From an uncultured Muribaculum sp. (GTDB taxonomy: Bacteria; Bacteroidota; Bacteroidia; Bacteroidales; Muribaculaceae), in assembly GCA_947573015.1 (NCBI GenBank), contig CANPDS010000050.1:1-11435 (forward strand): a stretch of DNA of 11,435 nucleotides, written 5' to 3'. Below are positions 1 through 6,880 of this stretch, piece after piece (position 1 is the first letter of the stretch; each line of letters begins with the position of its first letter). A model generated the notes under the pieces. The model saw nothing but the letters and a program-made list of their open reading frames with translations, had not been told where the DNA came from and searched no databases. The position numbers and the translations under genes are program-made.

Positions 1-870
1 GAGAAGGTGTTCTTCATCCTTATAGATAATTTCCGCCTCGATCAGTGGCGTACGGTCAAGCCTCTGCTGGCCGATATATTCAGTTTCGACGAGCAACTGT
101 ATACCTCCATTCTTCCCACTGCCACCCAATATGCACGCAATGCGATATTCTCAGGGCTAATGCCTCTGCAGATCTCTACGATGTTTCCCGACCTTTGGGT
201 CGATGAGGAGAGCGAGGAGGGAAAAAATCTCAATGAATCGCCATTGATAGCCACGCAGTTCGAGCGTTTCCGCCGCAAGGTGAAATTCTCTTACAATAAA
301 CTTAATGATTCCACAGCCGGAGAGCGGTTGATACGTGAGTTTTCCAATCTTGCAGAGAATGATCTCAATGTAATTGTGCTCAACTTTATCGACATGCTTT
401 CACATGCACGCACGGAGTCGAAGATGATACGCGAGCTTGCCTCGAACAATGCCGCCTACCGGTCGCTTACAGAATCGTGGTTCCGCCACTCTTCGGCGCT
501 CGACCTCTTCCGCAAGATAGCCGAAAGCGGGGCGAAGGTGATCCTCACCACCGACCACGGAACCATTCAGGTCAATGCCCCGATAAAGGTAGTGGGCGAT
601 AAGAATACCAACACCAACCTTCGCTACAAGGTGGGCAAGAATCTTAACTATAATCCCCGTCAGGTCTATGAAATCAAGCGTCCCGACCGATTCGGACTCC
701 CCTCGCCGAATGTTTCATCGACCTATATCTTTGCAGGCGAGCATGACTTTTTCGCCTATCCCAACAATTACAATTACTACGTGCAGTACTATACAGGCAC
801 GTTCCAGCACGGTGGCATATCTCTTGAAGAGATGATAGTGCCGTTGATCACCATGTCGCCCAAAAAGTGA
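1..870 (+). CDS. porX: PorX-type response regulator, PglZ (alkaline-phosphatase-fold) domain, 5'-truncated
   Basis: The reading frame is open from base 1 to a TGA at 868-870, giving 289 residues; the N-terminal part lies outside the window. In the family the missing part is a CheY-like receiver plus a helical linker (about 515 residues in all). What is visible is the PglZ domain of the alkaline phosphatase superfamily: LIDN (Asp9 of the fragment), LPTATQYARN (Thr40/Thr42, the region of the catalytic threonine), FIDMLSH (Asp131, His135), TTDHGT (Asp185, His186) and FQHGG (His270). Together these form the expected two-zinc site, and all key residues are present. In Porphyromonas gingivalis, PorX is the response regulator of PorXY, controls type IX secretion genes, and its PglZ domain is a zinc phosphodiesterase acting on small (oligo)nucleotides. 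Many Bacteroidetes carry this protein even with a reduced T9SS, so the regulatory role here is inferred. The GTG at 7 is internal, not a start. tsaE follows after 73 bp. Confidence 0.92.
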   Translation, partial: EKVFFILIDNFRLDQWRTVKPLLADIFSFDEQLYTSILPTATQYARNAIFSGLMPLQISTMFPDLWVDEESEEGKNLNESPLIATQFERFRRKVKFSYNKLNDSTAGERLIREFSNLAENDLNVIVLNFIDMLSHARTESKMIRELASNNAAYRSLTESWFRHSSALDLFRKIAESGAKVILTTDHGTIQVNAPIKVVGDKNTNTNLRYKVGKNLNYNPRQVYEIKRPDRFGLPSPNVSSTYIFAGEHDFFAYPNNYNYYVQYYTGTFQHGGISLEEMIVPLITMSPKK

Positions 871-885
871 CGTCTGGTGTATCTT

Positions 886-893
886 CCCCCCCC
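886..893. repeat. Poly-C tract (8 C) between porX and tsaE
   Basis: Eight consecutive C residues lie in the 73-bp gap, 16 bp after the porX stop and about 50 bp before the tsaE start. It is the longest G/C homopolymer I noticed in the window. It is outside both reading frames, so length changes would not shift a protein; they could only alter spacing in a leader or promoter. No convincing TAnnTTTG element was seen in this gap, so tsaE may be read from upstream. Function is unknown. Confidence 0.5.
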
Positions 894-943
894 GTTTGGC
901 AACCAATTAGATAAGTAACAGCAAATAAGATATTTAATCAGTC

Positions 944-1378
944 ATGACCACAACACTTTCCATACCGACGCTTGACGCTATTGACAGCGTTGCAGCGCAG
1001 TTTGTAGATCTCATGGGCGACTACACCGTGTTTGCCTTCAATGGCGAGATGGGTGCTGGCAAGACCACATTTATCAATGCTCTATCGCGAGCTCTTGGAG
1101 TGGATGAGGATCCCACCAGTTCACCATCGTTTGCCATTATCAATGAATACCGGTCGTCGACCACAGCCGAGCTGATCTATCATTTCGATCTCTACCGTCT
1201 GGAAAATCTTGAGGAAGCGTTTGACATCGGTGTCGAGGACTATCTTGATTCCGGCGCACTCTGCTTCCTTGAATGGCCAGAGCGCATCGCCGATATCCTC
1301 CCCGACGATACCGTGCGTGTGGATATTGCCGAGCAGCCCGACGGCTCACGCCTTCTCACCATCACCACCCCCGAATAG
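944..1378 (+). CDS. tsaE: tRNA threonylcarbamoyladenosine biosynthesis ATPase TsaE
   Basis: This 144-residue protein has the normal TsaE length. Its P-loop is GEMGAGKTT at residues 34-42 (Lys40, Thr41). Further family signatures are SPSFAIINEY (60-69, switch-like region), HFDLYRL (80-86) and CFLEWPE (107-113), where the acidic residues complete the nucleotide site. TsaE is the small cytosolic ATPase that, with TsaB and TsaD, transfers the threonylcarbamoyl group to A37 of ANN-decoding tRNAs (t6A). The ATG at 944 gives the usual N-terminus, with a strand-helix ahead of the P-loop. birA starts 13 bp after its stop, so the two are probably one transcript. Linkage to porX is common in my recollection of Bacteroidetes genomes, but I cannot verify that here. 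No anomalies were seen. Confidence 0.96.
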   Translation: MTTTLSIPTLDAIDSVAAQFVDLMGDYTVFAFNGEMGAGKTTFINALSRALGVDEDPTSSPSFAIINEYRSSTTAELIYHFDLYRLENLEEAFDIGVEDYLDSGALCFLEWPERIADILPDDTVRVDIAEQPDGSRLLTITTPE

Positions 1379-1391
1379 TAGTGACGCCTCA

Positions 1392-2129
1392 ATGCCGACA
1401 TCCATCACACAACTGATACATCTTCCCTCGACCCCTTCCACAAGCTCCTATATGGCAGGCATTGCCGCTGATCTGCCACATGGTGCAGTAGTCGTGACCG
1501 ACGAACAGACTGCCGGACGTGGACAGCGCGGCAACTCGTGGGAGGCAGAGCCGGGCGCCAACCTCACCTTCTCGCTACTGCTGCGACCGGAATCTATCCG
1601 GGCCGCAGAGCAGTTCAGCCTTTCGGAAGCTGTGGCGCTGGGTATTGCCGGAGTCCTTAGAAGGTATCTTCCCGATATTCCTGTCGAGATAAAATGGCCC
1701 AACGACATCTATGCTGCTGACCGCAAGATTTGCGGCATTCTCATAGAGAACTCTTTGATAGGGCCGAAGATACGCCATAGCATTGCCGGGATAGGTATCA
1801 ATGTGAATCAGACGGAGTGGCGCAGCGATGCTCCCAATCCGGTGTCGATGGCGCAGTTGGCCGGACACACTTTCACGCTTGACGGCATTCTTGAGGAGGT
1901 GGTAGGGGCGATCATGGTGCAGTTGTCGCATACTCCGGCCGAGCGCCATTCGGCCTATATGGATTCGCTGTGGGGGCGTCATGGACTCACTTACCGCGAT
2001 ACATCCACGGGCGACGTGTTTCGAGCCACAGTAAGTTCGATAGCTCCCGACGGTATGCTTACCCTTGCTCCGACCGACGGTTCCGCTCTCCGCACCTACG
2101 CATTCAAGGAGGTAGCCGTAATCCTATGA
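1392..2129 (+). CDS. birA: Biotin--[acetyl-CoA-carboxylase] ligase, monofunctional
   Basis: This 245-residue cytosolic enzyme activates biotin with ATP to biotinyl-AMP and transfers it to a lysine of the biotin carrier domain of carboxylases. The biotin/AMP loop is GRGQRGNSW (42-50). The catalytic-core motif KWPNDIY is at 101-107 and is followed by KICGILIE (112-119) and GIGINVNQ (133-140). A short C-terminal SH3-like domain follows from about residue 200. There is no N-terminal winged helix, so it is a class I ligase without the repressor function of E. coli BirA. The frame stays open upstream to 1209, but that part overlaps tsaE out of frame and does not resemble the family. The ATG at 1392 gives the expected start shortly before the first strand and leaves a 13-bp gap to tsaE. 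Confidence 0.95.
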   Translation: MPTSITQLIHLPSTPSTSSYMAGIAADLPHGAVVVTDEQTAGRGQRGNSWEAEPGANLTFSLLLRPESIRAAEQFSLSEAVALGIAGVLRRYLPDIPVEIKWPNDIYAADRKICGILIENSLIGPKIRHSIAGIGINVNQTEWRSDAPNPVSMAQLAGHTFTLDGILEEVVGAIMVQLSHTPAERHSAYMDSLWGRHGLTYRDTSTGDVFRATVSSIAPDGMLTLAPTDGSALRTYAFKEVAVIL

Positions 2130-2158
2130 ACTATGCATGATTTGTTCTAAAAAATATA

Positions 2159-2166
2159 TATCTTTG
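2159..2166 (+). promoter_or_regulatory. Putative Bacteroidetes -7 promoter element (TATCTTTG)
   Basis: TATCTTTG matches the Bacteroidetes primary sigma consensus TAnnTTTG exactly and sits in an AT-rich stretch 30 bp after birA. The nearest TTTG upstream (2141-2144) leaves only 14 bp, shorter than the usual spacing of about 19-21 bp, so the -33 element is weak or absent. Transcription from here would start near 2172 and give a leader of about 160 nt before the beta-barrel gene. Confidence 0.6.
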
Positions 2167-2179
2167 CAAAGTAGGGGAG

Positions 2180-2261
2180 GCACCTTGGTGCGTCTGACCG
2201 CATTACGGTTCTGGCCGTATACATACAGTCAATCATGGACTCATGATTCCTGTCCATCAGG
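2180..2261 (+). promoter_or_regulatory. Structured 5' leader of the beta-barrel gene, with alternative hairpins
   Basis: Several inverted repeats follow the promoter element. They are GCACC/GGTGC around a 2-nt centre (2180-2191), TACGG/CCGTA (2204-2208 with 2215-2219), AATCATG/CATGATT with a 4-nt loop (2231-2248), and CCTG/CAGG (2249-2261). A further pair, ATGGAC/GTCCAT (2235-2240 with 2252-2257), overlaps the last two hairpins, so they cannot form together. I do not recognise a known riboswitch: TPP, cobalamin, SAM and FMN core motifs are not evident. It may be a regulatory leader, or simply a set of short chance hairpins. Confidence 0.4.
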
Positions 2262-2333
2262 GTCTCATGCCGGAATAAGTTGCTAAAACTTTTGAGGCGC
2301 GGCCAGAGGATAAATAATTTAGAACAGACACAT

Positions 2334-4115
2334 ATGTCATATATAAAAGTAATCGCATTGCTTGCATCTACGGTAGCGTTGAACGCCGCCGGACAGACTC
2401 TTTCCAAAGAGATCACTGTAGATAAGGATGTTGTGCCTCAGGAGCGAGAGGCTTCGCGGCTTATCCTTACACCGAAGCTTGTGCTTCCATCCATACAGCA
2501 GAAGTCGCTGAAATGGACTGAGCGCGGCGTCGTGGCTCCGGTATTGCCCTCTGTAGCCGTTCTGCCCCCTGCGGCATATGCTTCCACCATAGAGCCTTCG
2601 CCCTACCGTGGATATGTGATGGCCGGATATTTTCCCACGTTCGAGCTCGGTGTATCGGCCGGATATAAGCTCGTGCAGTCGAAGCAGACCGATCTTAATG
2701 CCTGGATGCAGTATGACGGGAGTTCGGAGAAACGTCGGCCACCATATGCATCCGATAAAATCACTTACGATACACAGGATGTGCGTGTGGGGCTTGACGG
2801 ATCGCATACTTTCGATGGTATAGGCACCCTCTCAGGGCGTGCCTCTTACGGATTCTCCTCCTTTAATTTCCCGACATTCACGGCCAAAGGCATGACACAG
2901 AGTGTGAACCGCGCCGATATCGCCCTCGGGTGGCAGTCGACACTTGGAGCATTTGACTACTCCATTGGCGTTGGCTACGATTATTTCGGTTTCTCCAAGC
3001 CAGTGGAGGATGTCGATTACCTTAAGGCCGACAAAAACAATACGTTTGCTCTGTGTCTGAACGGAAAATACACGTTCAGTGACGCTGTTGCAGTAGGAGC
3101 CGATATCGATTTCACCTCACTGAAATATTCCTCGGTGATGGATCTCATATATATCAACGACGGTGTGTCGAAATATACATTTCCCGTGCCATTGGCTATT
3201 GGAGCCGTGAGCTCAACAATGACTGAAATCCATCCGTATTTTCGTTGGAAGCTCGATAATCTGACTATCAAGGTAGGTGCCGGTGTGCAGATAGCCACCG
3301 GTGACTTTGGAGAGAACCGGGCATCGCCAGATTTGCGTCTTGACTGGACACCATCGGGATTTTTCAGCCTGTGGGCACAGCTCAACAACCGCCGTGTGGA
3401 TATGGGTACTCTCGGCGGCCGCTACGACCGCAACCGCTATATCAATCCAAGCCAGTTTGCTGTGCCGGCATGGGACAAATGGCATGTGGAGGGTGGATTT
3501 ATCATCGGACCCTTCCGAGGGGCTTCGATCGAGGTGTGGGGCGGTACCGGTAAGGTCAGCTCGTGGTTTGCACCTACGGTGTATGGCGCTTTAGGAGAGA
3601 TATACATGGCATCTTCGATGGAAAATGGCGTGGAAAGCAATACCTTTATGGGTTCAGGCGTGGATATCGAGGATTTCACCGATATACACTATGGAGTGGC
3701 CGTAAACTATGACTATCGTGATATAGCTTCGTTGCGCGTGAGCTGGGAGGGTGCTCCCGGCGAGTTCGACAAGGGCTACGTGGAGCGTATCGACCGCGCC
3801 CGTTCGGTGTTTGCCGCAAGTCTCGGAGTGCATCCGGTAAAGCCTCTCGATGTAACTGTAAGCTACAGTGTGCGCACCGGCCGTTCGCTCTATGCCATCG
3901 CCCCCGCCAGCCCCGATATATTCCTCCCTTACACTCACACTCGCATAGCCCTCGGCAATGCTGCATCGCTCGATCTTGGCGCCACATGGCGCTTTTCCGA
4001 TCGGTTCAACGTATGGGCCAATGTGGAAAATCTGCTCAACAAGACCTGGCAGCAGGTCTACGGCATCCCCAACAAGGGTGTGACCGGTCTGGTAGGTGTG
4101 GGATTCCGATTCTAA
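2334..4115 (+). CDS. Outer-membrane beta-barrel protein, TonB-dependent-receptor-like, no plug domain
   Basis: The 593-residue product starts with a signal peptide (MSYIKVIALLASTVALNAAG, residues 1-20, cleavage probably near Gly20/Gln21). A proline-rich segment follows (about 22-90), then alternating beta-strand sequence rich in Tyr, Trp and Gly from about residue 91 to the end. The C-terminus resembles TonB-dependent receptors: VWANVENLLNK shortly before the end, and a final strand ending GVGFRF with terminal Phe, as expected for BAM-dependent insertion. The usual N-terminal plug domain is absent; only about 70 residues precede the first barrel-like strand, and full TonB receptors are generally longer. 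It may be a porin-like or partner barrel. The ligand cannot be told from the sequence. The ATG at 2334 was chosen because it puts the signal peptide at the N-terminus; the frame extends upstream to 2280 without such a feature. glgB follows after 107 bp. Confidence 0.8.
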   Translation: MSYIKVIALLASTVALNAAGQTLSKEITVDKDVVPQEREASRLILTPKLVLPSIQQKSLKWTERGVVAPVLPSVAVLPPAAYASTIEPSPYRGYVMAGYFPTFELGVSAGYKLVQSKQTDLNAWMQYDGSSEKRRPPYASDKITYDTQDVRVGLDGSHTFDGIGTLSGRASYGFSSFNFPTFTAKGMTQSVNRADIALGWQSTLGAFDYSIGVGYDYFGFSKPVEDVDYLKADKNNTFALCLNGKYTFSDAVAVGADIDFTSLKYSSVMDLIYINDGVSKYTFPVPLAIGAVSSTMTEIHPYFRWKLDNLTIKVGAGVQIATGDFGENRASPDLRLDWTPSGFFSLWAQLNNRRVDMGTLGGRYDRNRYINPSQFAVPAWDKWHVEGGFIIGPFRGASIEVWGGTGKVSSWFAPTVYGALGEIYMASSMENGVESNTFMGSGVDIEDFTDIHYGVAVNYDYRDIASLRVSWEGAPGEFDKGYVERIDRARSVFAASLGVHPVKPLDVTVSYSVRTGRSLYAIAPASPDIFLPYTHTRIALGNAASLDLGATWRFSDRFNVWANVENLLNKTWQQVYGIPNKGVTGLVGVGFRF

Positions 4116-4162
4116 AGATATAAAACCAACGGCCTCAGCAGGTTGTTATAAACAATGGACCT

Positions 4163-4170
4163 TACCTTTC
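4163..4170 (+). promoter_or_regulatory. Weak candidate -7 box upstream of glgB (TACCTTTC)
   Basis: TACCTTTC differs from TAnnTTTG in the last base only. A TTG lies 17 bp upstream at 4143-4145. It is 52 bp before the glgB start. No terminator is obvious between the barrel gene and glgB, so glgB could also be read from upstream. The support is weak. Confidence 0.25.
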
Positions 4171-4222
4171 GTGGGAATGTCCATAATAAAAGATTCCAAA
4201 ACCAATATTCAATACTCTCACC

Positions 4223-6244
4223 ATGGGACAACTTGCCATCATTAAAAACGACCCTTGGCTCGAACCTTATGCTTCTGCTATCGAAGGACGCCATCAGGAC
4301 GCGATCAACAAGGAAAAGGAACTCACCGCAGGGAGCGGTTCGCTCAAAGCGTTTGCCAATGCCTACAATTACTTCGGACTTCACCGCACCGACACCGGCT
4401 GGGTGTTCCGCGAATGGGCTCCGCATGCCACTTCGATCAATCTCATAGGCGACTTCTCAAAATGGAAGCTCATGCGCAAGTATGCCCTTCGGCGCATAGC
4501 CGCCTCCGACGGCGTATGGGAGATCAAACTTCCCGAGTCGGCCATACACAACGGTGACCTCTACAAGATGTATGTGTGCTGGGACGGCGGCTGCGGCGAG
4601 CGTATTCCGGCCTATGCCAACCGTGTGGTGCAGGATGAGCAGACACATATCTTCTCCGCTCAGGTATGGTGTCCGGAGAAGCCATATAAATGGACTGTAA
4701 AGAAATTTACCCCCGATACCAAGCCGCTGCTGATCTACGAGTGCCATATAGGTATGGCACAGAACCGTGAGGGGGTGGGTACATACACTGAATTCAAGGA
4801 CAATGTGCTGCCACGTGTAGCCGCCGACGGCTATAATGCCATACAGATCATGGCCATTCAGGAGCATCCATATTACGGTTCGTTCGGATATCATGTCAGC
4901 TCGTTTTATGCACCATCGTCGCGTTTTGGCACTCCTGAGGAGCTTAAGGCACTCATCGATGCCGCCCATGAGAAGGGGATAGCCGTGATAATGGATATCG
5001 TACACTCACATGCGGTGAAGAATGAGGTGGAAGGTCTCGGACGCCTCGACGGTTCGCCCGATCTTTACTTCTATGGCGACCATCGCCGCGAGCACTCGGC
5101 CTGGGATTCACTCTGCTTCGACTATGGCAAGAATCAGGTGCTGCATTTCCTGCTCTCCAATTGCAAATACTGGCTTGAAGAGTTCCGTTTCGACGGATTC
5201 CGTTTCGATGGCGTAACCTCTATGCTCTACTATGATCATGGTCTCGGTAAGGCATTTGGCGGCTATGGCGATTATTACGACGGTGGTCAGGATACCAATG
5301 CCATAGTGTATCTCACACTTGCCAACAAACTCATACATGAGGTCAACCGCAAGGCCATCACCATAGCTGAGGAGATGAGCGGTATGCCCGGGCTTGCCAC
5401 TCCATTCAAGAGCGGTGGCATAGGTTTTGATTACCGCATGGCGATGGGCATTCCCGACTATTGGATCAAGACCCTCAAGGAGAAGAAGGATGAGGACTGG
5501 CATCCGACATCAATATTCTGGGAGCTCACCAACCGGCGTGCCGACGAGAAGACCATATCATATGTGGAGAGCCACGATCAGGCACTTGTAGGCGATAAGA
5601 CGGTGATATTCCGCCTGATCGACGACCAGATGTACTGGCATATGATGAAGGGCGACGACAATGCCGCTGTAAACCGTGGCATAGCGCTCCATAAGATGAT
5701 ACGCCTCGTGACCCTCGCCACCATCAACGGTGGTTACCTCAACTTCATGGGCAACGAGTTTGGACATCCCGAGTGGATCGACTTCCCTCGCGAAGGCAAC
5801 GGGTGGAGCTATAAGTATGCACGCCGACAGTGGGATCTTGTAGACCGTGAGGATCTGCGCTACCGAGAGCTGAATGCATTTGACAATGCCATGGTGCAGC
5901 TCGTGGGCGATGTCTACGATTTCCAGTCGCTTCCGGTTGAGAAACTTTGGGATAAGGACAGTGATCAGGTGCTCGCTTTCAAGCGCGGTGATCTGGTGTT
6001 CGTGTTCAACTGGGCGCCGTTCAAATCCTATGAAGGCTACGGCTTCCTTGCCCCTGAGGGCGAGTATGAGGTGATCCTATCCTCTGACAACAAGGATTTC
6101 GGAGGCTTCGGCAACATCGACGAAGGTGTGCACCACTTCACACAGCCCGATCCTCTTTATGCTCCAGACCATAAGGGCTGGCTCAAACTTTACCTCCCGG
6201 CCCGCACCTGTCAGGTGCTCCGCTTCCACCATCCCAAGAAGTAG
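4223..6244 (+). CDS. glgB: 1,4-alpha-glucan (glycogen) branching enzyme, GH13_8-like
   Basis: This 673-residue cytosolic enzyme cuts alpha-1,4 glucan chains and rejoins them as alpha-1,6 branches in glycogen synthesis. The order is an N-terminal CBM48-like beta-domain (about 40-150, with GWVFREWAPHA at 59-69), the (beta/alpha)8 GH13 barrel (about 165-560) and a C-terminal all-beta domain. The GH13 regions are MDIVHSHAVKN (257-267, region I), DGFRFDGVTSM with nucleophile Asp329, TIAEEMSG with acid/base Glu383, and YVESHDQALVGDKT with His451 and Asp452 (transition-state stabiliser). The catalytic set is complete. The DGFRFDGVTSMLYYDHG region and the length fit subfamily 8, the eukaryote-like branching enzymes common in Bacteroidetes, rather than the E. 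coli-type subfamily 9. No other glycogen gene is in the window. The ATG at 4223 gives a family-typical start. Confidence 0.96.
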   Translation: MGQLAIIKNDPWLEPYASAIEGRHQDAINKEKELTAGSGSLKAFANAYNYFGLHRTDTGWVFREWAPHATSINLIGDFSKWKLMRKYALRRIAASDGVWEIKLPESAIHNGDLYKMYVCWDGGCGERIPAYANRVVQDEQTHIFSAQVWCPEKPYKWTVKKFTPDTKPLLIYECHIGMAQNREGVGTYTEFKDNVLPRVAADGYNAIQIMAIQEHPYYGSFGYHVSSFYAPSSRFGTPEELKALIDAAHEKGIAVIMDIVHSHAVKNEVEGLGRLDGSPDLYFYGDHRREHSAWDSLCFDYGKNQVLHFLLSNCKYWLEEFRFDGFRFDGVTSMLYYDHGLGKAFGGYGDYYDGGQDTNAIVYLTLANKLIHEVNRKAITIAEEMSGMPGLATPFKSGGIGFDYRMAMGIPDYWIKTLKEKKDEDWHPTSIFWELTNRRADEKTISYVESHDQALVGDKTVIFRLIDDQMYWHMMKGDDNAAVNRGIALHKMIRLVTLATINGGYLNFMGNEFGHPEWIDFPREGNGWSYKYARRQWDLVDREDLRYRELNAFDNAMVQLVGDVYDFQSLPVEKLWDKDSDQVLAFKRGDLVFVFNWAPFKSYEGYGFLAPEGEYEVILSSDNKDFGGFGNIDEGVHHFTQPDPLYAPDHKGWLKLYLPARTCQVLRFHHPKK

Positions 6245-6254
6245 GGTATAATTT

Positions 6255-6419
6255 AGAAACACTGTTTAAAATTTATTTCACTTTGCTTTTGAGCGTCTTA
6301 TCGATGCTATTTTGCTCGTTCTTCAGTCATGTAGCTACTGCTACATTCCTTCATCACAAACAAAATATCATTCGATAATCCATCTTAAAATCTGCATCAA
6401 ATAAATTTAAGCAGTTTCT
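6255..6419. repeat. 165-bp imperfect palindrome (long hairpin / MITE-like element)
   Basis: The element folds on itself around the perfect centre TGTAGC-TACT-GCTACA (6330-6345). Outward, the arms pair with small mismatches and one-base shifts. TATTTTG (6308-6314) pairs with CAAAATA (6361-6367), TTATCG (6298-6303) with CGATAA (6373-6378), TTTT (6287-6290) with AAAA (6387-6390), ATTTATTT (6271-6278) with AAATAAAT (6399-6406), and AGAAAC (6255-6260) with GTTTCT (6414-6419). The ends thus form imperfect inverted repeats of about 22 bp. No start-to-stop reading frame of note lies inside, and no target-site duplication is obvious. It sits 10 bp after the glgB stop and before the terminator, so it would be transcribed as part of the glgB 3' UTR. 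It may be a non-autonomous mobile or REP-like element, or a structured 3' UTR. Confidence 0.7.
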
Positions 6420-6432
6420 TGGACCTTGTCCA
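6420..6432 (+). other. Small inverted repeat abutting the palindrome (TGGAC-CTT-GTCCA)
   Basis: A perfect 5-bp inverted repeat with a 3-nt centre begins directly after the outer end of the 165-bp palindrome. It could be a short extra hairpin in the glgB 3' UTR, or part of the element boundary. At this length chance is possible. Confidence 0.35.
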
Positions 6433-6464
6433 CATTTATTATTAAACACCCTATAAAATTCTAT

Positions 6465-6517
6465 AACCACCTTCACCTTATCTGCGAAAGCGATAGGCGA
6501 AGGTGGTTTTTCTTTTT
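6465..6517 (+). terminator. Rho-independent terminator of glgB
   Basis: CCACCTTC (6467-6474) pairs perfectly with GAAGGTGG (6499-6506). The stem continues inside with CCTTATC against GATAGG (one bulge) and closes on a GC-GAAA-GC tetraloop-like tip. The T-tract TTTTTCTTTTT (6507-6517) follows on the + strand. This marks the end of glgB transcription, about 220 bp past the stop codon and after the long palindrome. Confidence 0.9.
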
Positions 6518-6747
6518 GGAGTGTACCTGCGGTTGGAGTTGATTGTTTTTTGTTACTATTATAGTCGGATGTGTTAAAAATATTTTGGATTAGATATTTC
6601 CAAATGAGAATTTATTATCGGGCTTTTGCAATTTGACAGCATAAGCTCCCGGCTGTGGATTAAATCGGGGTGTGCATTGACATAGATAAACAAAATAGCG
6701 GCAAAAAGTTAGCAAAATGCTAAAATGAATACTTTTTGGTTAAAAAT
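6518..6747. other. AT-rich intergenic segment with no gene seen
   Basis: There is no reading frame longer than a few codons with a plausible start, no tRNA-like clover and no extended repeat. A short inverted repeat, TTAGC/GCTAA, lies at 6709-6723 within A-rich sequence. The segment probably serves as the upstream region of the metalloprotease gene. Confidence 0.6.
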
Positions 6748-6760
6748 ACACATTTTGTGT
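6748..6760. promoter_or_regulatory. Operator-like palindrome (ACACA-TTT-TGTGT)
   Basis: A perfect 5-bp inverted repeat with a 3-bp centre lies 10 bp upstream of the TAACTTTG box, where the -33 region should be. Flanking AAAT and ATTT extend the symmetry with one mismatch. Its place suggests a site for a dimeric regulator, but no such regulator is encoded here, and chance occurrence in AT-rich DNA is possible. Confidence 0.35.
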
Positions 6761-6770
6761 GATTTTTACT

Positions 6771-6778
6771 TAACTTTG
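6771..6778 (+). promoter_or_regulatory. Putative -7 promoter element of the metalloprotease gene (TAACTTTG)
   Basis: This is an exact match to TAnnTTTG, followed by CA as in many Bacteroidetes promoters. Transcription would start near 6785 and give a leader of about 95 nt. A TTTG at 6754-6757 is only 13 bp upstream, closer than the usual -33 spacing, and lies within the operator-like palindrome. Confidence 0.6.
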
Positions 6779-6880
6779 CAAATGTAATTTGTGGGAAATG
6801 AATATTGAATAAATATAAATTTTTGAGATCCATTTACTGCGGAAAATAATTTATGCACAACAAGAATCAATAAATCATAA

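Noticed and set aside
1209..1391. An N-terminal extension of birA from 1209
   Set aside because: It overlaps tsaE out of frame and encodes a Ser/Pro-rich stretch unlike a winged helix or any ligase part. The ATG at 1392 fits the family.
2180..2275. A known riboswitch (TPP, cobalamin, SAM, FMN) in the barrel-gene leader
   Set aside because: The conserved core motifs of these classes could not be found; only generic hairpins are visible.
2147..2416. An 89-residue open frame on the minus strand across the barrel-gene leader
   Set aside because: It is antisense to the leader and the signal-peptide codons, has no family resemblance, and the region is better explained as a promoter and structured leader.
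6255..6419. A CRISPR array or integron-type site
   Set aside because: There is one palindrome, not spaced direct repeats, and no cas or integrase gene nearby.
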